A stretch of DNA of 64,000 nt from JANNMJ01 sp031425525 (GCA_031425525.1 JANPJM010000010.1:11019-75018); one strand, 5' to 3'. Shown: positions 52,064 through 62,698, counted from the stretch's first letter. Notes: generated from the letters alone by a model not told the origin. Numbers and translations: made by a program.

Positions 52064-53848
52064 CTACTCGACGACCAACCGCCGGGTGCGCCCATCGGCG
52101 GCGCGCACCACGTAGAGGCCCGGCGCCAGCGTGCCGGGGCGCAGGGTGGCGGCGCCGGTGGCATCGGTGGGCAGGGTGGTGATGCGGCGGCCCGTGGCGT
52201 CGTGGATGGCGAGGGATTGGTGGGGCGGGGCGCCAACAATGCGCAGCGGTTCGGTGGCGGGCGCCGGGTTGGGGTGCAGGGTGAAGGCGGGGGTGGTGAT
52301 GGTTGGGGGTTTGGTGGCGAGGGTGGGGCCGGTGCCACCGTTGAGGCGGATGCTGACGGTGTTGGAAAAACCTTTGACTGTGAGCAAGTCTAAATCACCA
52401 TCGCCGTCCAAATCGCCCATCGTTATCCCAAGCGGGCTATCTATAGGGAGGATTTGCGCACCGGAGAAAATACCCATTCCATTGTTGAGCCACACGCTGA
52501 CTTTACCACCGAGAGAGTCATAAACAACTGCCAGAAGATCGAAATCGCCATCGTCATCTATATCTCCTGTCGCTATACTTTCTGGAAAATCTCCCAGCGT
52601 TATTTCCTGTGTACCGCTAAAAATGCCGCTGCCATTATTGAATCGTACACTTACTGTCTTGGATAAGCTAGGGTAGTAGCGATTATAATTAGAAACTAGT
52701 AAATCAAGGTCGCTGTCGCCATCTACATCTACCATCTCAATGTCCGACGGGCTGGCACCTACGCTAACATCTTGTGTGCCGCTGAAATTGGCATTGCCAT
52801 CATTTAACCTGACACTTACCGTGCTATCAGTCACATTGGTCGTTGCGAAATCGAGGTCGCCGTCGCCGTCTACATCTCCTGTCGCAACATTTACCACGTA
52901 ATTCCCCACGTTGACGTTTTGCGTGATGTTGAATGCACCGCTACCGTTATTTAATCTGACGCTGGTTGTAGTAGGTAGGCTGTAAAAATTCGGTGTCAGT
53001 AAATCAAGGTCACCGTCGCCATCTAAATCCCCTATTGCTGCGCCGAATCCACAGTCCTCCGTTGTAAACATATTACCAGTCCCGCTAAAGACGCCCGTCC
53101 CATTGTTCATATACACATTTACTCTGGCAGTTTGGAAGCCAAAACTAGTGCGATGAACTGATACAAGATCGAGATCACCGTCGTTATCTAAGTCCCCGAG
53201 CATTAAATACCCTGCGTCTATAAGCGTTCCACTACTACTACTTGAACTGATATAAGTGGTACCGCTGAAGTTACCCCTGCCATCGTTTAAAGTGACGGAT
53301 ATCGGATTACTTGATGTTATCAAATCGAGATCGCCGTCCCCGTCCACATCCCCAACTACTGCTTCCTTGGAAGAACCGCCTGTGTTGATCTCCCCTACCA
53401 CCGGCGCCACAAACACCCCCGTGCCGCCCACCACGCCCGCCGTGAACTGATGCACGTGCGGCGCCACCGCCGCGCCGCCCACGCCCTGCACCGTGGCGGG
53501 TACCGTGACGGACACCGTCTCGCCGGGGTTGAAGTTGGTGGCGGGGTCGAAGGTGAGGGTGTTGGTGCCGCCGCCCGACAGCGTGCCGCTGCCGGGGCGG
53601 TTGAGCTGCCCACCGCGCTGCTGACTGAACACCCGCACGTTGCCCGCCGAAGCCGCCGAAATAGGCTGCGAAAAGGTGAGCGCCACGTTGGCCGCGAGCG
53701 GCGCCGCAATAGCATTGCGCACCGGCGAGAAGCTAGTGAGTACCGGCCCCTGGGCGTACGCCGCGCGGCTGCCGAGCAGGAGCAGCGCGAGGGCGGCCAC
53801 GGGGCCGAGGGCGGTTGTTTTTTTGGGGAGGGCGGAAAAGTAGCGCAT
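52064..53848 (-). CDS. T9SS-sorted protein with Big_5-like domain and VCBS/FG-GAP repeats
   Basis: 594 residues, predicted secreted. Signal peptide (ALGPVAALALLLLGSRAAYA); Ig-like/Big_5 domain (about 30-140); seven Asp-rich repeats of the type GDVDGDGDLDLITSSNP and GDLDGDGDLDLLTV, expected to bind calcium and form a beta-propeller; and a C-terminal T9SS type A sorting domain (LHPNPAPATEPLRIV ... GLYVVRAADGRTRRLVVE). It would cross the outer membrane by type IX secretion and stay cell-surface bound. The repeat region (about 52360-53390) is clearly more AT-rich than both ends, suggesting domain replacement by recombination. Confidence 0.85.
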   Translation of the reverse strand: MRYFSALPKKTTALGPVAALALLLLGSRAAYAQGPVLTSFSPVRNAIAAPLAANVALTFSQPISAASAGNVRVFSQQRGGQLNRPGSGTLSGGGTNTLTFDPATNFNPGETVSVTVPATVQGVGGAAVAPHVHQFTAGVVGGTGVFVAPVVGEINTGGSSKEAVVGDVDGDGDLDLITSSNPISVTLNDGRGNFSGTTYISSSSSSGTLIDAGYLMLGDLDNDGDLDLVSVHRTSFGFQTARVNVYMNNGTGVFSGTGNMFTTEDCGFGAAIGDLDGDGDLDLLTPNFYSLPTTTSVRLNNGSGAFNITQNVNVGNYVVNVATGDVDGDGDLDFATTNVTDSTVSVRLNDGNANFSGTQDVSVGASPSDIEMVDVDGDSDLDLLVSNYNRYYPSLSKTVSVRFNNGSGIFSGTQEITLGDFPESIATGDIDDDGDFDLLAVVYDSLGGKVSVWLNNGMGIFSGAQILPIDSPLGITMGDLDGDGDLDLLTVKGFSNTVSIRLNGGTGPTLATKPPTITTPAFTLHPNPAPATEPLRIVGAPPHQSLAIHDATGRRITTLPTDATGAATLRPGTLAPGLYVVRAADGRTRRLVVE

Positions 53849-54019
53849 CAGCAGGAGGGGAAGAAAGCGGCAGCTAAGGGCGGCCACGAGGGCAAAGGTC
53901 GGGCGGGTGTTCGGTTCGCAAAAAATGGAGGCTGAACCACAGGTTTTTTGAGATCAAAGTGTCGGCTACGAACGAATTTTGAAAAAATAATCGACAATTT
54001 TTTTATTTTTTTCGTCGGT

Positions 54020-54027
54020 TATTTTTG
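54020..54027 (+). promoter_or_regulatory. Bacteroidota -7 box (TATTTTTG) in AT-rich spacer
   Basis: TAnnTTTG box in a T-rich stretch (53980-54053), 38 bases before the ATG at 54065; it is the likely promoter of the following HTH-like gene and symporter. Confidence 0.55.
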
Positions 54028-54064
54028 TTTTTTTCTTCCGTAACCGACATTTTTTCGCCCCCGG

Positions 54065-54744
<680 letters not shown>

Positions 54745-54745
<1 letters not shown>

Positions 54746-56247
54746 TGCTCTCTCCTACCCTCGCGCTCGCCCTCATTACGGGCTACTTCCTGCTCCTCAT
54801 CGGCATTGCGGCGCTCACGAGCCGGCGGGCTACGTCGGAATCGTTTTTCGTGGCGAACCGGTCGGCGCCCTGGCCGATGGTCGCGTTTGCCATGATCGGC
54901 ACGAGCCTTTCGGGCGTCACGTTCGTGAGCGTGCCGGGCGCGGTGGCCGCCACCGGCTGGAGCTACCTGGCCGTGGTGTTCGGTTATCTGGTGGGCTATG
55001 TGGTCATCGGCACAGTGCTGATGCCGATCTACTACCGCCTCCGCCTCACCAGTATCTATACCTACCTGGAGCAGCGGTTTGGGTTCTGGAGCTACAAAAC
55101 CGGCGCGGGGCTCTTTCTGGTGTCGCGCACGGTGGGGGCGGCGTTTCGGCTGTTTCTGGTGGCGGGCGTACTGCAACAGGTGGTGTTCAACGCGCTGGGC
55201 GTACCGTTTTGGCTGACTGTGACGGTGGCTATCGGCCTCATCTTCGCCTACACCTTCAAAGGCGGGCTGCGCACCATTTTGTGGACGGATACCTTCCAGA
55301 CCGCCGCCATGCTCGTGTGCGTGGCCGTGAGTATCGGGCTCATCGCGCAGGCGCTCGACGTGCCGAGCGTGGGCGCGCTGTGGCAAAAAGTACGCGCCTC
55401 GGAGATGAGCCGCATCTATTTCCCCGACCTCCGCGACGACCGTTTTTTCTGGAAGCAGTTCGTGTCGGGCATCTTCATCACCATCGTGATGACCGGCCTC
55501 GACCAGGATTTGATGCAGAAAAACCTCGCCTGCCGCTCCCTCCGCGATGCGCAGAAGAATATGGCCGGGTTTGCGCTCACGCTCGTGGTGGTCAATGTGT
55601 TGTTCCTGACGCTCGGCGTGCTGCTATACCTGTTCGCGCAGCAAAAAGGCGTGGTGTTGCCGCTGAATGCGAAGGGGTTGGTCGATGGCGACAAGGTTTT
55701 CCCGCTCCTTGCCACGCAGTATTTCAGCTTGCCGGCGGCCATCGTGTTTCTGCTTGGCATCGTGGCCGTCACGTACGCCTCCGCCGATTCGGCCCTCACG
55801 GCCCTCACCACCTCGTACTGCGTCGATTTCCTCGACCTCCAAAACCGCCACCGCGCCGATGAAGCCCGCCAGACGCGCATCCGCCGCACGGTGCATCTGG
55901 CGTTTGCGGCGCTGCTGGTGGTGGTGATCCTAATTTTCGCGCAGCTCAACGACCAATCCGTGATTACCGCCGTGTTCAAGGCCGCCGGCTATACCTACGG
56001 GCCATTGCTGGGCCTGTTTGCCTTCGGCATCCTGACGCGGCGGCGGTTTGCGGCGGGCCGCGAGGTGCTGGTGCCGGTGGTGTGCGTGGTGGCGCCGCTA
56101 CTCACGTGGGTCATCAATGCGAACTCGGCCGCGTGGCTCGGCGGCTACAAGTTTGGCTTCGAGATTTTGCTGGTGAATGGCGCGCTCACGCTCGTGGGGT
56201 TGGCGCTGATTTCGGCGGCGCCAACGGCCGCGCCGCGTACGGCGTAA
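54745..56247 (+). CDS. Sodium:solute symporter family protein
   Basis: 500 residues with about 13 transmembrane helices, SSS family (LeuT fold). Starts LALALITGYFLLLIGIAALT; contains the characteristic MIGTSLSGVTFVSVPGAVAA and GLRTILWTDTFQTAAML segments. It imports an organic solute with sodium; the substrate cannot be predicted from the sequence. The ATG overlaps the stop of the preceding HTH-like gene, hinting that the HTH product regulated it. Confidence 0.88.
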
Positions 56248-56290
56248 CGGCACGCGGCTGCTTGGCAACCCAGCGCCCGGCGGTTGTGCA

Positions 56291-56331
56291 ACGTAACGCC
56301 AAGCTCCTGCTTGGCGACTGACGCTCGGCGG
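56291..56331. repeat. Palindromic dispersed repeat, copy 2
   Basis: A 41-base segment (ACGTAACGCCAAGCTCCTGC...) perfectly inverse to 42358-42398. It lies in the spacer between the symporter and TonB-C genes. Confidence 0.75.
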
Positions 56332-56390
56332 CTCAGCTAACTCCCTTGCCAAAAAGACGATTCGCGCCCACTCCGTGTTACTACTTACAT

Positions 56391-56861
56391 ATGCGCAACC
56401 TCCTCCTCCTTACCCTCGCCCTTCTACTCGGCTTTTCGGCCCGCGCCCAAACGCCCAGCCAGCAGCCCAAGCTGCACAGCGGCACGCCGGAGCGGGCGCG
56501 ACCCTCGCAGCTCGGCGGGCGGCCCGACCAGCCCTGCCGTTTCCCCGGCCCCGATGGCGCGTTGCAGAAATTTCTGCGCGACAACCTGAAATATCCCGCC
56601 TCGGCAGCCGACAAACAGATCAGTGGCTCCGTAACCGTGCAGTTTATGGTGCAAGCCGATGGCACGCTCACCGATTTCAGCACCGTCGGCGACACCCTGG
56701 GAGCCGGTTGCGAAGCCGAAGCCCTGCGCGTGGCGCGCCTGATGCCTAACTGGCAACCCGCCAAACGCCGTACCCAACCTGTGGCCACCACCACGCTGCT
56801 CACGCTCCCCTTCGGCGCCGCCCCCACCCTCGACGACCCCAAACACCGCCACCAGAAGTAG
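56391..56861 (+). CDS. Periplasmic TonB C-terminal-domain protein
   Basis: 156 residues. Signal peptide (RNLLLLTLALLLGFSARAQT) then a TonB-C domain: FPGPDGALQKFLRDNLKYPA, GSVTVQFMVQADGTLTDFST, GAGCEAEALRVARLMPNWQP. It lacks the N-terminal anchor and Pro-rich linker of true TonB, so it is a stand-alone TonB-C protein as often seen in Bacteroidota. No TonB-dependent receptor is adjacent. Confidence 0.8.
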   Translation: MRNLLLLTLALLLGFSARAQTPSQQPKLHSGTPERARPSQLGGRPDQPCRFPGPDGALQKFLRDNLKYPASAADKQISGSVTVQFMVQADGTLTDFSTVGDTLGAGCEAEALRVARLMPNWQPAKRRTQPVATTTLLTLPFGAAPTLDDPKHRHQK

Positions 56862-57000
56862 GGTGGAAAGGGGGAAGGGTGGAAGGGTGGAAAGGTGAGA
56901 GGGTGGAAAGGAAAAATCTCTTCTTCCACCCTTCCCCCTTTCCACCCTTCCACCCTTCCACCCTCCCACCCTCCCACCCATCCACCCTTCCACCCTCCCC
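56862..57000. repeat. gggtggaa/ttccaccc microsatellite palindrome before the ABC exporter
   Basis: Purine-rich GGGTGGAAAGGGGGAAGGG units (56862-56912) are followed by pyrimidine-rich TTCCACCCTTCCCCC and CCCACCC units (56928-57000), so the plus strand could form a hairpin of about 50 bp. It extends to the exporter start codon and is the counterpart of the repeat before and inside hscA. Confidence 0.8.
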
Positions 57001-57001
57001 T

Positions 57002-58996
57002 ATGCCCTCTTCCCGCAAAAGCACCCCTACCCGTCGCGGCCACCTGCCCGATGAAGCCGACGCCAAACGCCGCCTCGACGGCGCTTCGCTGCGGCGCGCG
57101 AGCCGGGTGTTTCGGTATATGCGGCCGTACCGCCTGAAATTCTTCGTCGGGTTGGGCTTTCTGGCCCTCTCCACGATGACGTTCATGGTGTTCCCGCTCG
57201 TCACGGGGCGGCTCGTCGATTCGGCGACCGGCACCGTACGGCACGGCGACGCCGGCGGCCCGCTCGGCCGCCTCACCGACCGCGTGCCCGTCGGGGCCGA
57301 CGGCTGGCTCTCGGACTGGCTGCGGCTCGAAAACATCGGTTCGGTGGCGCTTTTTCTGCTCGCCATCATCGTGTTGCAGGGCATTTTCTCGTTTGCCCGC
57401 ATCTACTTTTTCTCGCAGGTCAGCGAGCGCGCCGTCGCCGACATTCGGCGCGATCTCTACGGCGCGCTCGTACGGTTGCCGCTCTCGTTTTTTGAGAAAC
57501 GCCGCGTCGGCGAGCTGACCTCGCGCCTCACCGCCGACGTAGCGCAGTTGCAGGATTCGTTCTCGATTACCCTCGCCGAGCTGTTCCGGCAGATTGTAAC
57601 GTTGCTCGGCGGGTCGGTCATCATCCTGATTACCAGCGTGCGGCTGTCGCTGTTTATGCTCACTACCATTCCGGTGCTGGCGGGGCTGGCATTCGTGTTC
57701 GGTAAGCGCATCCGCCGCCTCAGCGCCCAAACCCAGGACGAGCTAGCGCAAACCAACGTCATCGTGGAAGAGACGCTGCAAGGCATTCAGGTGGTGAAAG
57801 CCTTCACCAATGAAGGTTATGAAACCGAACGGTACGGCGCCGCCCTGAACCGCTCGGTGCGCGCGGCGCTGCAAGGTGCGTGGCTGCGCGGGGCGTTCGT
57901 GTCGTTCATCATCGTGGGGTTGTTCGGCGGCATCGTGGCCGTCATCTGGTACGGCGCCCTGTGCGTGCAAAGCGGCGATCTGACCATCGGCGAGCTGTTT
58001 TCGTTCATCCTCTACACCACCTTCATCGGCGCGAGCGTGGGCGGTTTGGGCGAGATTTACGGCAAAGTCCAAAGCACCCTTGGCGCCTCCGAGCGCGTGC
58101 TGGATATTCTGGAAGAAGAGCGGGAGCCGGAAATCAGGCAGGCAGCAGCAGGTGCAAGCCAAGAAGCCGCAACTACCCAACTCGAAACCAAGAACGAGAA
58201 ACCCGAAATCCAAAACTCGAAACTCGAAACTCAAAACTCAAAACTCAACCCCATCCGTGGCGAAGTCGAGTTCCGGCACGTGGCGTTCAGCTACCCCACC
58301 CGGCTCGATGTGCCGGTGCTGCGCGATGTAAGTTTCCGCATCGAAGCCGGACAAAAAGTGGCGCTCGTCGGCCCCAGCGGCGCGGGCAAAAGCACCGTAG
58401 CGGCGCTCGTGCAGCAGTTTTACCCGATAGCGAGCGGCGAAATCCTCATCGACCGGCAGCCCGCCGACACCTACGACCTACGCACCCTGCGCGGCGCCAT
58501 CGGCGTGGTGCCGCAGGAAACGCTGCTCTTCGGCGGCACCATCCGCGAAAACATTGCCTACGGCCGTCCCGGCGCCACCGACGCCGAGCTGATCGAGGCC
58601 GCACGTCAGGCCAACGCGTGGCAGTTCATCGAGAGCTTCCCCGAAGGGCTCGACACGCTCGTCGGCGAGCGCGGCGTGAAGTTGAGCGGCGGCCAGCGTC
58701 AGCGGGTAGCCATCGCGCGCGCCATCCTCAAAAATCCCGCAATCCTGATTCTCGACGAAGCCACTTCCGCCCTCGATTCCGAGAGCGAGCGCCTGGTGCA
58801 AGATGCCTTGGATAAGCTGCTCGAAGGCCGCACGAGCCTCATTATCGCGCACCGCCTCAGCACGATTCGGAAGGCCGACAAGATTCTAGTTATCGAACAC
58901 GGTCGCGTGGCCGAAGAAGGCTCGCACGAGGTGCTGTTGCAGCGCGAGAACGGCCGCTACGCCAATCTGGTACGGATGCAGTTTGAGCTACAATAG
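57002..58996 (+). CDS. ABC-type multidrug/lipid exporter half-transporter
   Basis: 664 residues; MsbA/LmrA-like fusion of six transmembrane helices (about 40-345) and an ATPase domain. Motifs: Walker A LVGPSGAGKSTVAALV, Q-loop, signature LSGGQRQRVAIARAIL, Walker B ILILDEATSALD, H-loop IIAHRLSTI. It would act as a homodimer exporting lipids or drugs. Between the last helix and the ATPase (about 378-417) lies an insertion of about 40 residues with repeats of the type NSKLETQNSKL encoded by a gaaactcg simple repeat. The insertion is at a linker, so it may be tolerated. Confidence 0.9.
   Translation: MPSSRKSTPTRRGHLPDEADAKRRLDGASLRRASRVFRYMRPYRLKFFVGLGFLALSTMTFMVFPLVTGRLVDSATGTVRHGDAGGPLGRLTDRVPVGADGWLSDWLRLENIGSVALFLLAIIVLQGIFSFARIYFFSQVSERAVADIRRDLYGALVRLPLSFFEKRRVGELTSRLTADVAQLQDSFSITLAELFRQIVTLLGGSVIILITSVRLSLFMLTTIPVLAGLAFVFGKRIRRLSAQTQDELAQTNVIVEETLQGIQVVKAFTNEGYETERYGAALNRSVRAALQGAWLRGAFVSFIIVGLFGGIVAVIWYGALCVQSGDLTIGELFSFILYTTFIGASVGGLGEIYGKVQSTLGASERVLDILEEEREPEIRQAAAGASQEAATTQLETKNEKPEIQNSKLETQNSKLNPIRGEVEFRHVAFSYPTRLDVPVLRDVSFRIEAGQKVALVGPSGAGKSTVAALVQQFYPIASGEILIDRQPADTYDLRTLRGAIGVVPQETLLFGGTIRENIAYGRPGATDAELIEAARQANAWQFIESFPEGLDTLVGERGVKLSGGQRQRVAIARAILKNPAILILDEATSALDSESERLVQDALDKLLEGRTSLIIAHRLSTIRKADKILVIEHGRVAEEGSHEVLLQRENGRYANLVRMQFELQ
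58135..58254. repeat. gaaactc/aaactc insertion inside the ABC exporter gene
   Basis: Units such as CTCGAAACTCGAAACTC and CTCAAAACTCAAAACTCAA occupy about 120 bases within the gene and keep the frame open. The same units occur at 40841-40906 and at the start of the second ompH gene. Confidence 0.8.
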
Positions 58997-59052
58997 GCTG
59001 TAGTGCGGCGTGAGGGCCGCACCGTGCCGCACCGGATAAGGGCTGCGCTTCG

Positions 59053-59571
59053 TTACGCTGCCTGCGATTGCGCAGCCGATTTTTCGGCGGCCAGCGGCAC
59101 TAGTTGGCGGGTGGCGACTTCCGGCGCATCAACCGAAACCAGCCACTCGCGGGCGGCATCTTCGGTATCGAAATAGCGCGTAATGGCCTGAATGCCTTTA
59201 TACTGGCTCGCCATCACATCATCGACCTGCTCGGCGATGCTGTCGAGCGACTGACGGCCAAAGAAATCAGTGGGCACGATGACGGCCGAATACAGTTTTG
59301 GGCTGATATCGAGGGCAATCACGAGTGGCAAAAACTCTTCGGTAAACCAGCGCTGGTCGCTGATGCTCACGACCCGCAGATGGCGGGCATCGGAAATGCC
59401 TTTGTAGATCCGCTTCTCGCGCATCAGTTCGAGGCTTCGCATGCAGGTAGCGCGAAAATCGGCGGTGGCCGCGAAACCGTGCCAGACAACGAAGCTACCG
59501 GGCAAGGCAGCATCGAAATACAACGTACTAACCGCGTCGCGATGAATGAGTTGGAGGTTGATGAAGTCCAT
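59053..59571 (-). CDS. STAS-like cytoplasmic protein of unknown function
   Basis: 172 residues from ATG 59571. Predicted alternating strands and helices (INLQLIHRDAVSTLYFDA, FRATCMRSLELMREKRIYK, KLYSAVIVPTDFFGRQSLDS, GIQAITRYFDTEDAAREWL) give an STAS/SpoIIAA-like pattern common in Bacteroidota proteins of this size. The upstream extension with a hydrophobic stretch is less plausible. Not in an obvious operon; function unknown. Confidence 0.6.
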   Translation of the reverse strand: MDFINLQLIHRDAVSTLYFDAALPGSFVVWHGFAATADFRATCMRSLELMREKRIYKGISDARHLRVVSISDQRWFTEEFLPLVIALDISPKLYSAVIVPTDFFGRQSLDSIAEQVDDVMASQYKGIQAITRYFDTEDAAREWLVSVDAPEVATRQLVPLAAEKSAAQSQAA

Positions 59572-59693
59572 AGCAGCAGCTTGAACAGCAGCGCTACCCA
59601 TCAGTAGAATACTCATCGGTAGCAGATAGCAGAGGTAGAAGGCGGATGATATAACCACGCCCGTGTTTTGTTACGACTTTAAAACGTCAAAAG

Positions 59694-62333
59694 TTACTTG
59701 CTGCCGGCCAGCAAATTGGCAAATAACCGCATCGCGCCGGGCACTCCCGCCGGGAGCTGCCGGAAGAAACTCAGGCCCGTGTACACGTAGGTGCCTTTGC
59801 CGTAGCGCGCCACCAGCAGGGCGCCGTCGAGGGGCGTTTCGCCGGGGTCGTGCGCGCGGAGCAGCGCGGTATAACCGGGGTCGATGACTTCCGGGTAGTA
59901 CAGCCCCTGCTCCTGCACCCAACCCTGAAAATCGGTGGTGGTGAGCTTATTTGGCCGGTTGAGCAGCGGGTCAGCGGGCACCAGAAACTCAACGGCGGCC
60001 GTCTCGTCGGTGATGCGCTTATTGGCGGGTTTCAGCGGGTAGGGGCCGAAATTGGTGCCCAACAGCCCGCCCGTGGTGTTGTACTGCGTGACGAGCGTGC
60101 CGCCGGCCTTCACGTAGTCGAGCAAGACCGGCTGCCGAGCCGACAGCCACGGCAGCGTGTTCCAGGCGCGGATACCGAGAACTACGGCGTCGAAGGTGCG
60201 CAGATTGGTGGCCGTCAAATCAGCTTCCGCCAGCACCACCACTTGATAGCCCATTTGGCGCAGAGCGGCGGGCACATCGTCGCCGGCGCCCACCACGTAG
60301 CCCACGCGGTTGGTGGCGCCGCGCTTGATGTCGGCGCGCACGAGCCGCACGGTGGCGTCGGGGAAGAGTACTTGTTCGGGGATGTGGGAGTAGGCGATCA
60401 CTTCTTCGCCGGTACTGATTTCGGCGCCCGCGTGCGAGCTGAGAACGGCCACCGCCCGCAGCGTCCGTTGGCTGAAAGACCGGGGCCGCAGCCGGAACGA
60501 AAGCGTCGTATCCTGCCCCGCCGCGAGCCGGAACGGACGCTGGCGCGGGGCTGATTCGGCATCTTCGGCCCACGTTGCACCGGCGCCGGCGCCCTGAATC
60601 TGCAATTTCACATAGCCGCTCGCGGCGGCTCGCGCGGCCCGCACCCGCACGTGCAGCGCGCGCGTGGTGGTATCGGCAAAAATGAGGACGTGTTCCTCGA
60701 CGCCGACGGCCACCGGCGGCACCGCCACCACCGGACGCCGTAGCTCGCCGAGGGCGGGGTCGGTGCGCCGATGCTCGATGGGTAACTCGATTTCCAGAGG
60801 CGCATCGTCTGGCCCGCCCAGACGCACAATAGCCGTAACCATGAACAATGGCGCGTTGTCGGGAGCCCCGATCAGCAGTGGGATGGGCACGACGTACATT
60901 CCGATTTTCGGCTCGTCGCGCAACCAGTATGGTTGGCTCAGCAGGGTTTTCAGGGCGGCCGGGCGGCGGCGTAACCGCACGATGAAATCTTGATTTTCTT
61001 TGAGATCGGTCGCCAGCGTGGTATCAAGGCTGAGGGCGGCGCTGGTCAGTTTTTCCAGTCGCACGGGCACCGCCGTACGGCGAACAGCTTCGAGTTTCAG
61101 CTTGATAGGCGCGGCACCGGAGGCAGTGCCCACGGCCCATTCGTCGGCGGTGGCGAGAAGGTAAAGGCCGGCGCAGCGGCGAATGGCGTCTTCCAACTCC
61201 GTGATTTTGCGGGCGCGCCAATACTGAATTTCGGCGGCCACATCAGCCGACCAACTAGCTGGACTCGAAAATTCCGGCGATAAGAGTTCGCGACGGACTG
61301 CCAGAAGCGCCGGGACATTGGCGGACGGCTGACGTGCGTCGAATCGGTCGAGTGCCTTTTGCAGCATTTTGCCCACTTTATCGGCCCGAGTAGCGGTCGG
61401 TAGCCGATTCCACGTCAAATCGATCCCTTCGAGCAGGTCGGTCTTAGGCGCCTCACCTTTCAGCGGTTGAAAGTATTCGATGGCCTCGCCGCGCGTGCCC
61501 GCCGACCCAAACCCCTGCGAGCGGTGCTGCGAGCGACTAAGGGCCGCAATTTCGCCGTACGACTTACCGAGCAAAGGATTATAGCCACCCGCATCGAGCG
61601 TAAACAGGCCCTTTTTGTCGAAGCTGGGATTGTCGGCGAAGAAGAAGGCCGACGTGTTCCAGAGCAGCCGCTTGGTTTGCCAGGGTTGCAGGTTCTCGCC
61701 TTCGCTCCCGCCCGCCAATTGCTCCGGGAACCGCTTGGGGTCGGCCGCCGCCGCAAACGCTTCCACCGCCAACTGCGCCGAGGCCGTGTGGTGGCCGTGC
61801 GTATTCATCGGTTCCGGCGAGAAGCGCGTGATGATCACATCGGGCCGAAACCGGCGGATGGTGCGCACCACATCGGCCAGTACGAGTTCTTTATCCCAAA
61901 TCCGGAGGGCTTCGACGGGCGTTTTGCTGAAGCCAAAATCGTTGGCGCGCGTGAAAAACTGCTCGCCGCCGTCGATGCGCCGCGCCGCCAGCAGCTCCTG
62001 CGTGCGGATGAGACCGAGCTTCTCGCGCAGCTCCGGCCCGATGAGGTTTTGGCCGCCGTCGCCGCGCGTGAGCGAGAGGTAGCCCGTGCGCACCAGCCGC
62101 TCGTTGGCGAGCCACGCGATGAGGCGCGTGTTCTCGTCGTCGGGGTGGGCGGCGAGGTACAGCACCGACCCCAGCACCGTCAGCTTTTTGAGGGCGAGGG
62201 CGGTGGTGGCGGCATCGGTGCCGCGCGCGGGGGCCGCCACCGATTGCGCGGCGGCCGGGTGCCGGGCTGCGCTTACAAGCTCAATCAGCAGCAGCACGAG
62301 CCAGAAGAGGCGGGCAGGATAACGGGCGCGCAT
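59694..62333 (-). CDS. Large secreted PIG-L family deacetylase
   Basis: 879 residues. A signal peptide (RYPARLFWLVLLLIELVSAA) precedes the PIG-L (LmbE) metal-binding motif AHPDDENTRLIAW (His63-Glu67); Gly/Asp-rich GDGGQNLIG and the metal His in NTHGHHTAS complete the active site. The C-terminal 500 residues form beta-rich domains ending in a glutamine-amidotransferase-like region (VVLGIRAWNTLPWLSARQPV). PIG-L enzymes remove acetyl groups from N-acetylglucosamine-type sugars; proteins of this size in Bacteroidota are usually secreted. Met codons at 62357 and 62366 are alternative starts. Confidence 0.82.
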   Translation of the reverse strand: MRARYPARLFWLVLLLIELVSAARHPAAAQSVAAPARGTDAATTALALKKLTVLGSVLYLAAHPDDENTRLIAWLANERLVRTGYLSLTRGDGGQNLIGPELREKLGLIRTQELLAARRIDGGEQFFTRANDFGFSKTPVEALRIWDKELVLADVVRTIRRFRPDVIITRFSPEPMNTHGHHTASAQLAVEAFAAAADPKRFPEQLAGGSEGENLQPWQTKRLLWNTSAFFFADNPSFDKKGLFTLDAGGYNPLLGKSYGEIAALSRSQHRSQGFGSAGTRGEAIEYFQPLKGEAPKTDLLEGIDLTWNRLPTATRADKVGKMLQKALDRFDARQPSANVPALLAVRRELLSPEFSSPASWSADVAAEIQYWRARKITELEDAIRRCAGLYLLATADEWAVGTASGAAPIKLKLEAVRRTAVPVRLEKLTSAALSLDTTLATDLKENQDFIVRLRRRPAALKTLLSQPYWLRDEPKIGMYVVPIPLLIGAPDNAPLFMVTAIVRLGGPDDAPLEIELPIEHRRTDPALGELRRPVVAVPPVAVGVEEHVLIFADTTTRALHVRVRAARAAASGYVKLQIQGAGAGATWAEDAESAPRQRPFRLAAGQDTTLSFRLRPRSFSQRTLRAVAVLSSHAGAEISTGEEVIAYSHIPEQVLFPDATVRLVRADIKRGATNRVGYVVGAGDDVPAALRQMGYQVVVLAEADLTATNLRTFDAVVLGIRAWNTLPWLSARQPVLLDYVKAGGTLVTQYNTTGGLLGTNFGPYPLKPANKRITDETAAVEFLVPADPLLNRPNKLTTTDFQGWVQEQGLYYPEVIDPGYTALLRAHDPGETPLDGALLVARYGKGTYVYTGLSFFRQLPAGVPGAMRLFANLLAGSK

Positions 62334-62410
62334 CAAAAACGAAGTAGACAACCGCATATGGCGCAAAGAACGCCATCGCGCGGCGGGTTGGCGGCGCCGA
62401 CTTCAGTTCT

Positions 62411-62446
62411 GCCGTGCGCCACGCCGTGCGCCACGCCGTGCGCCAC
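62411..62446. repeat. Three tandem 12-bp repeats (gccgtgcgccac)
   Basis: GCCGTGCGCCAC occurs at 62411-62422, 62423-62434 and 62435-62446 without gaps, next to a palindrome around 62446-62481 (CCCAGGGT...AACCCTGGG). It lies in the spacer before the IS630 element. Confidence 0.75.
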
Positions 62447-62567
62447 CCAGGGTAGCAATCCCTGCGGAATAGCAACCCTGGGCTGTGGGATGGAACTCCT
62501 TCAGGGTTCGGACGACGGCCGAAACGCGCGGAGCGCCTTAGCGGCTTGCAAGGCAACGCCCCGTTTG

Positions 62568-62698
62568 TCATCATTGCGAGGAGGAGGCTCGGAGTTTACC
62601 CTGAGGTACGAAGGGCCGACGTGGCAATCTCGCATCGCGTTCGGCGCGCTCACGTACCGTGAGATTGCTTCGTCGCAAAGCCTCTTCGCAATAACAAC
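62568..62698. repeat. Dispersed-type hairpin repeat (cattgcgaggagg ... cctcttcgcaata)
   Basis: CATTGCGAGGAGG near 62572 and CCTCTTCGCAATA near 62680-62693 are inverted ends, with GGCAATCTCGC (about 62632) and GTGAGATTGC (about 62659) as inner complementary pieces. No coding capacity. The IS630 element is inserted directly at its right edge. Confidence 0.6.

Noticed and set aside
62411..62446. Tandem 12-bp repeats as a CRISPR array
   Set aside because: The units are adjacent with no spacers and no cas gene is nearby. No other regularly spaced repeats were found in the window.
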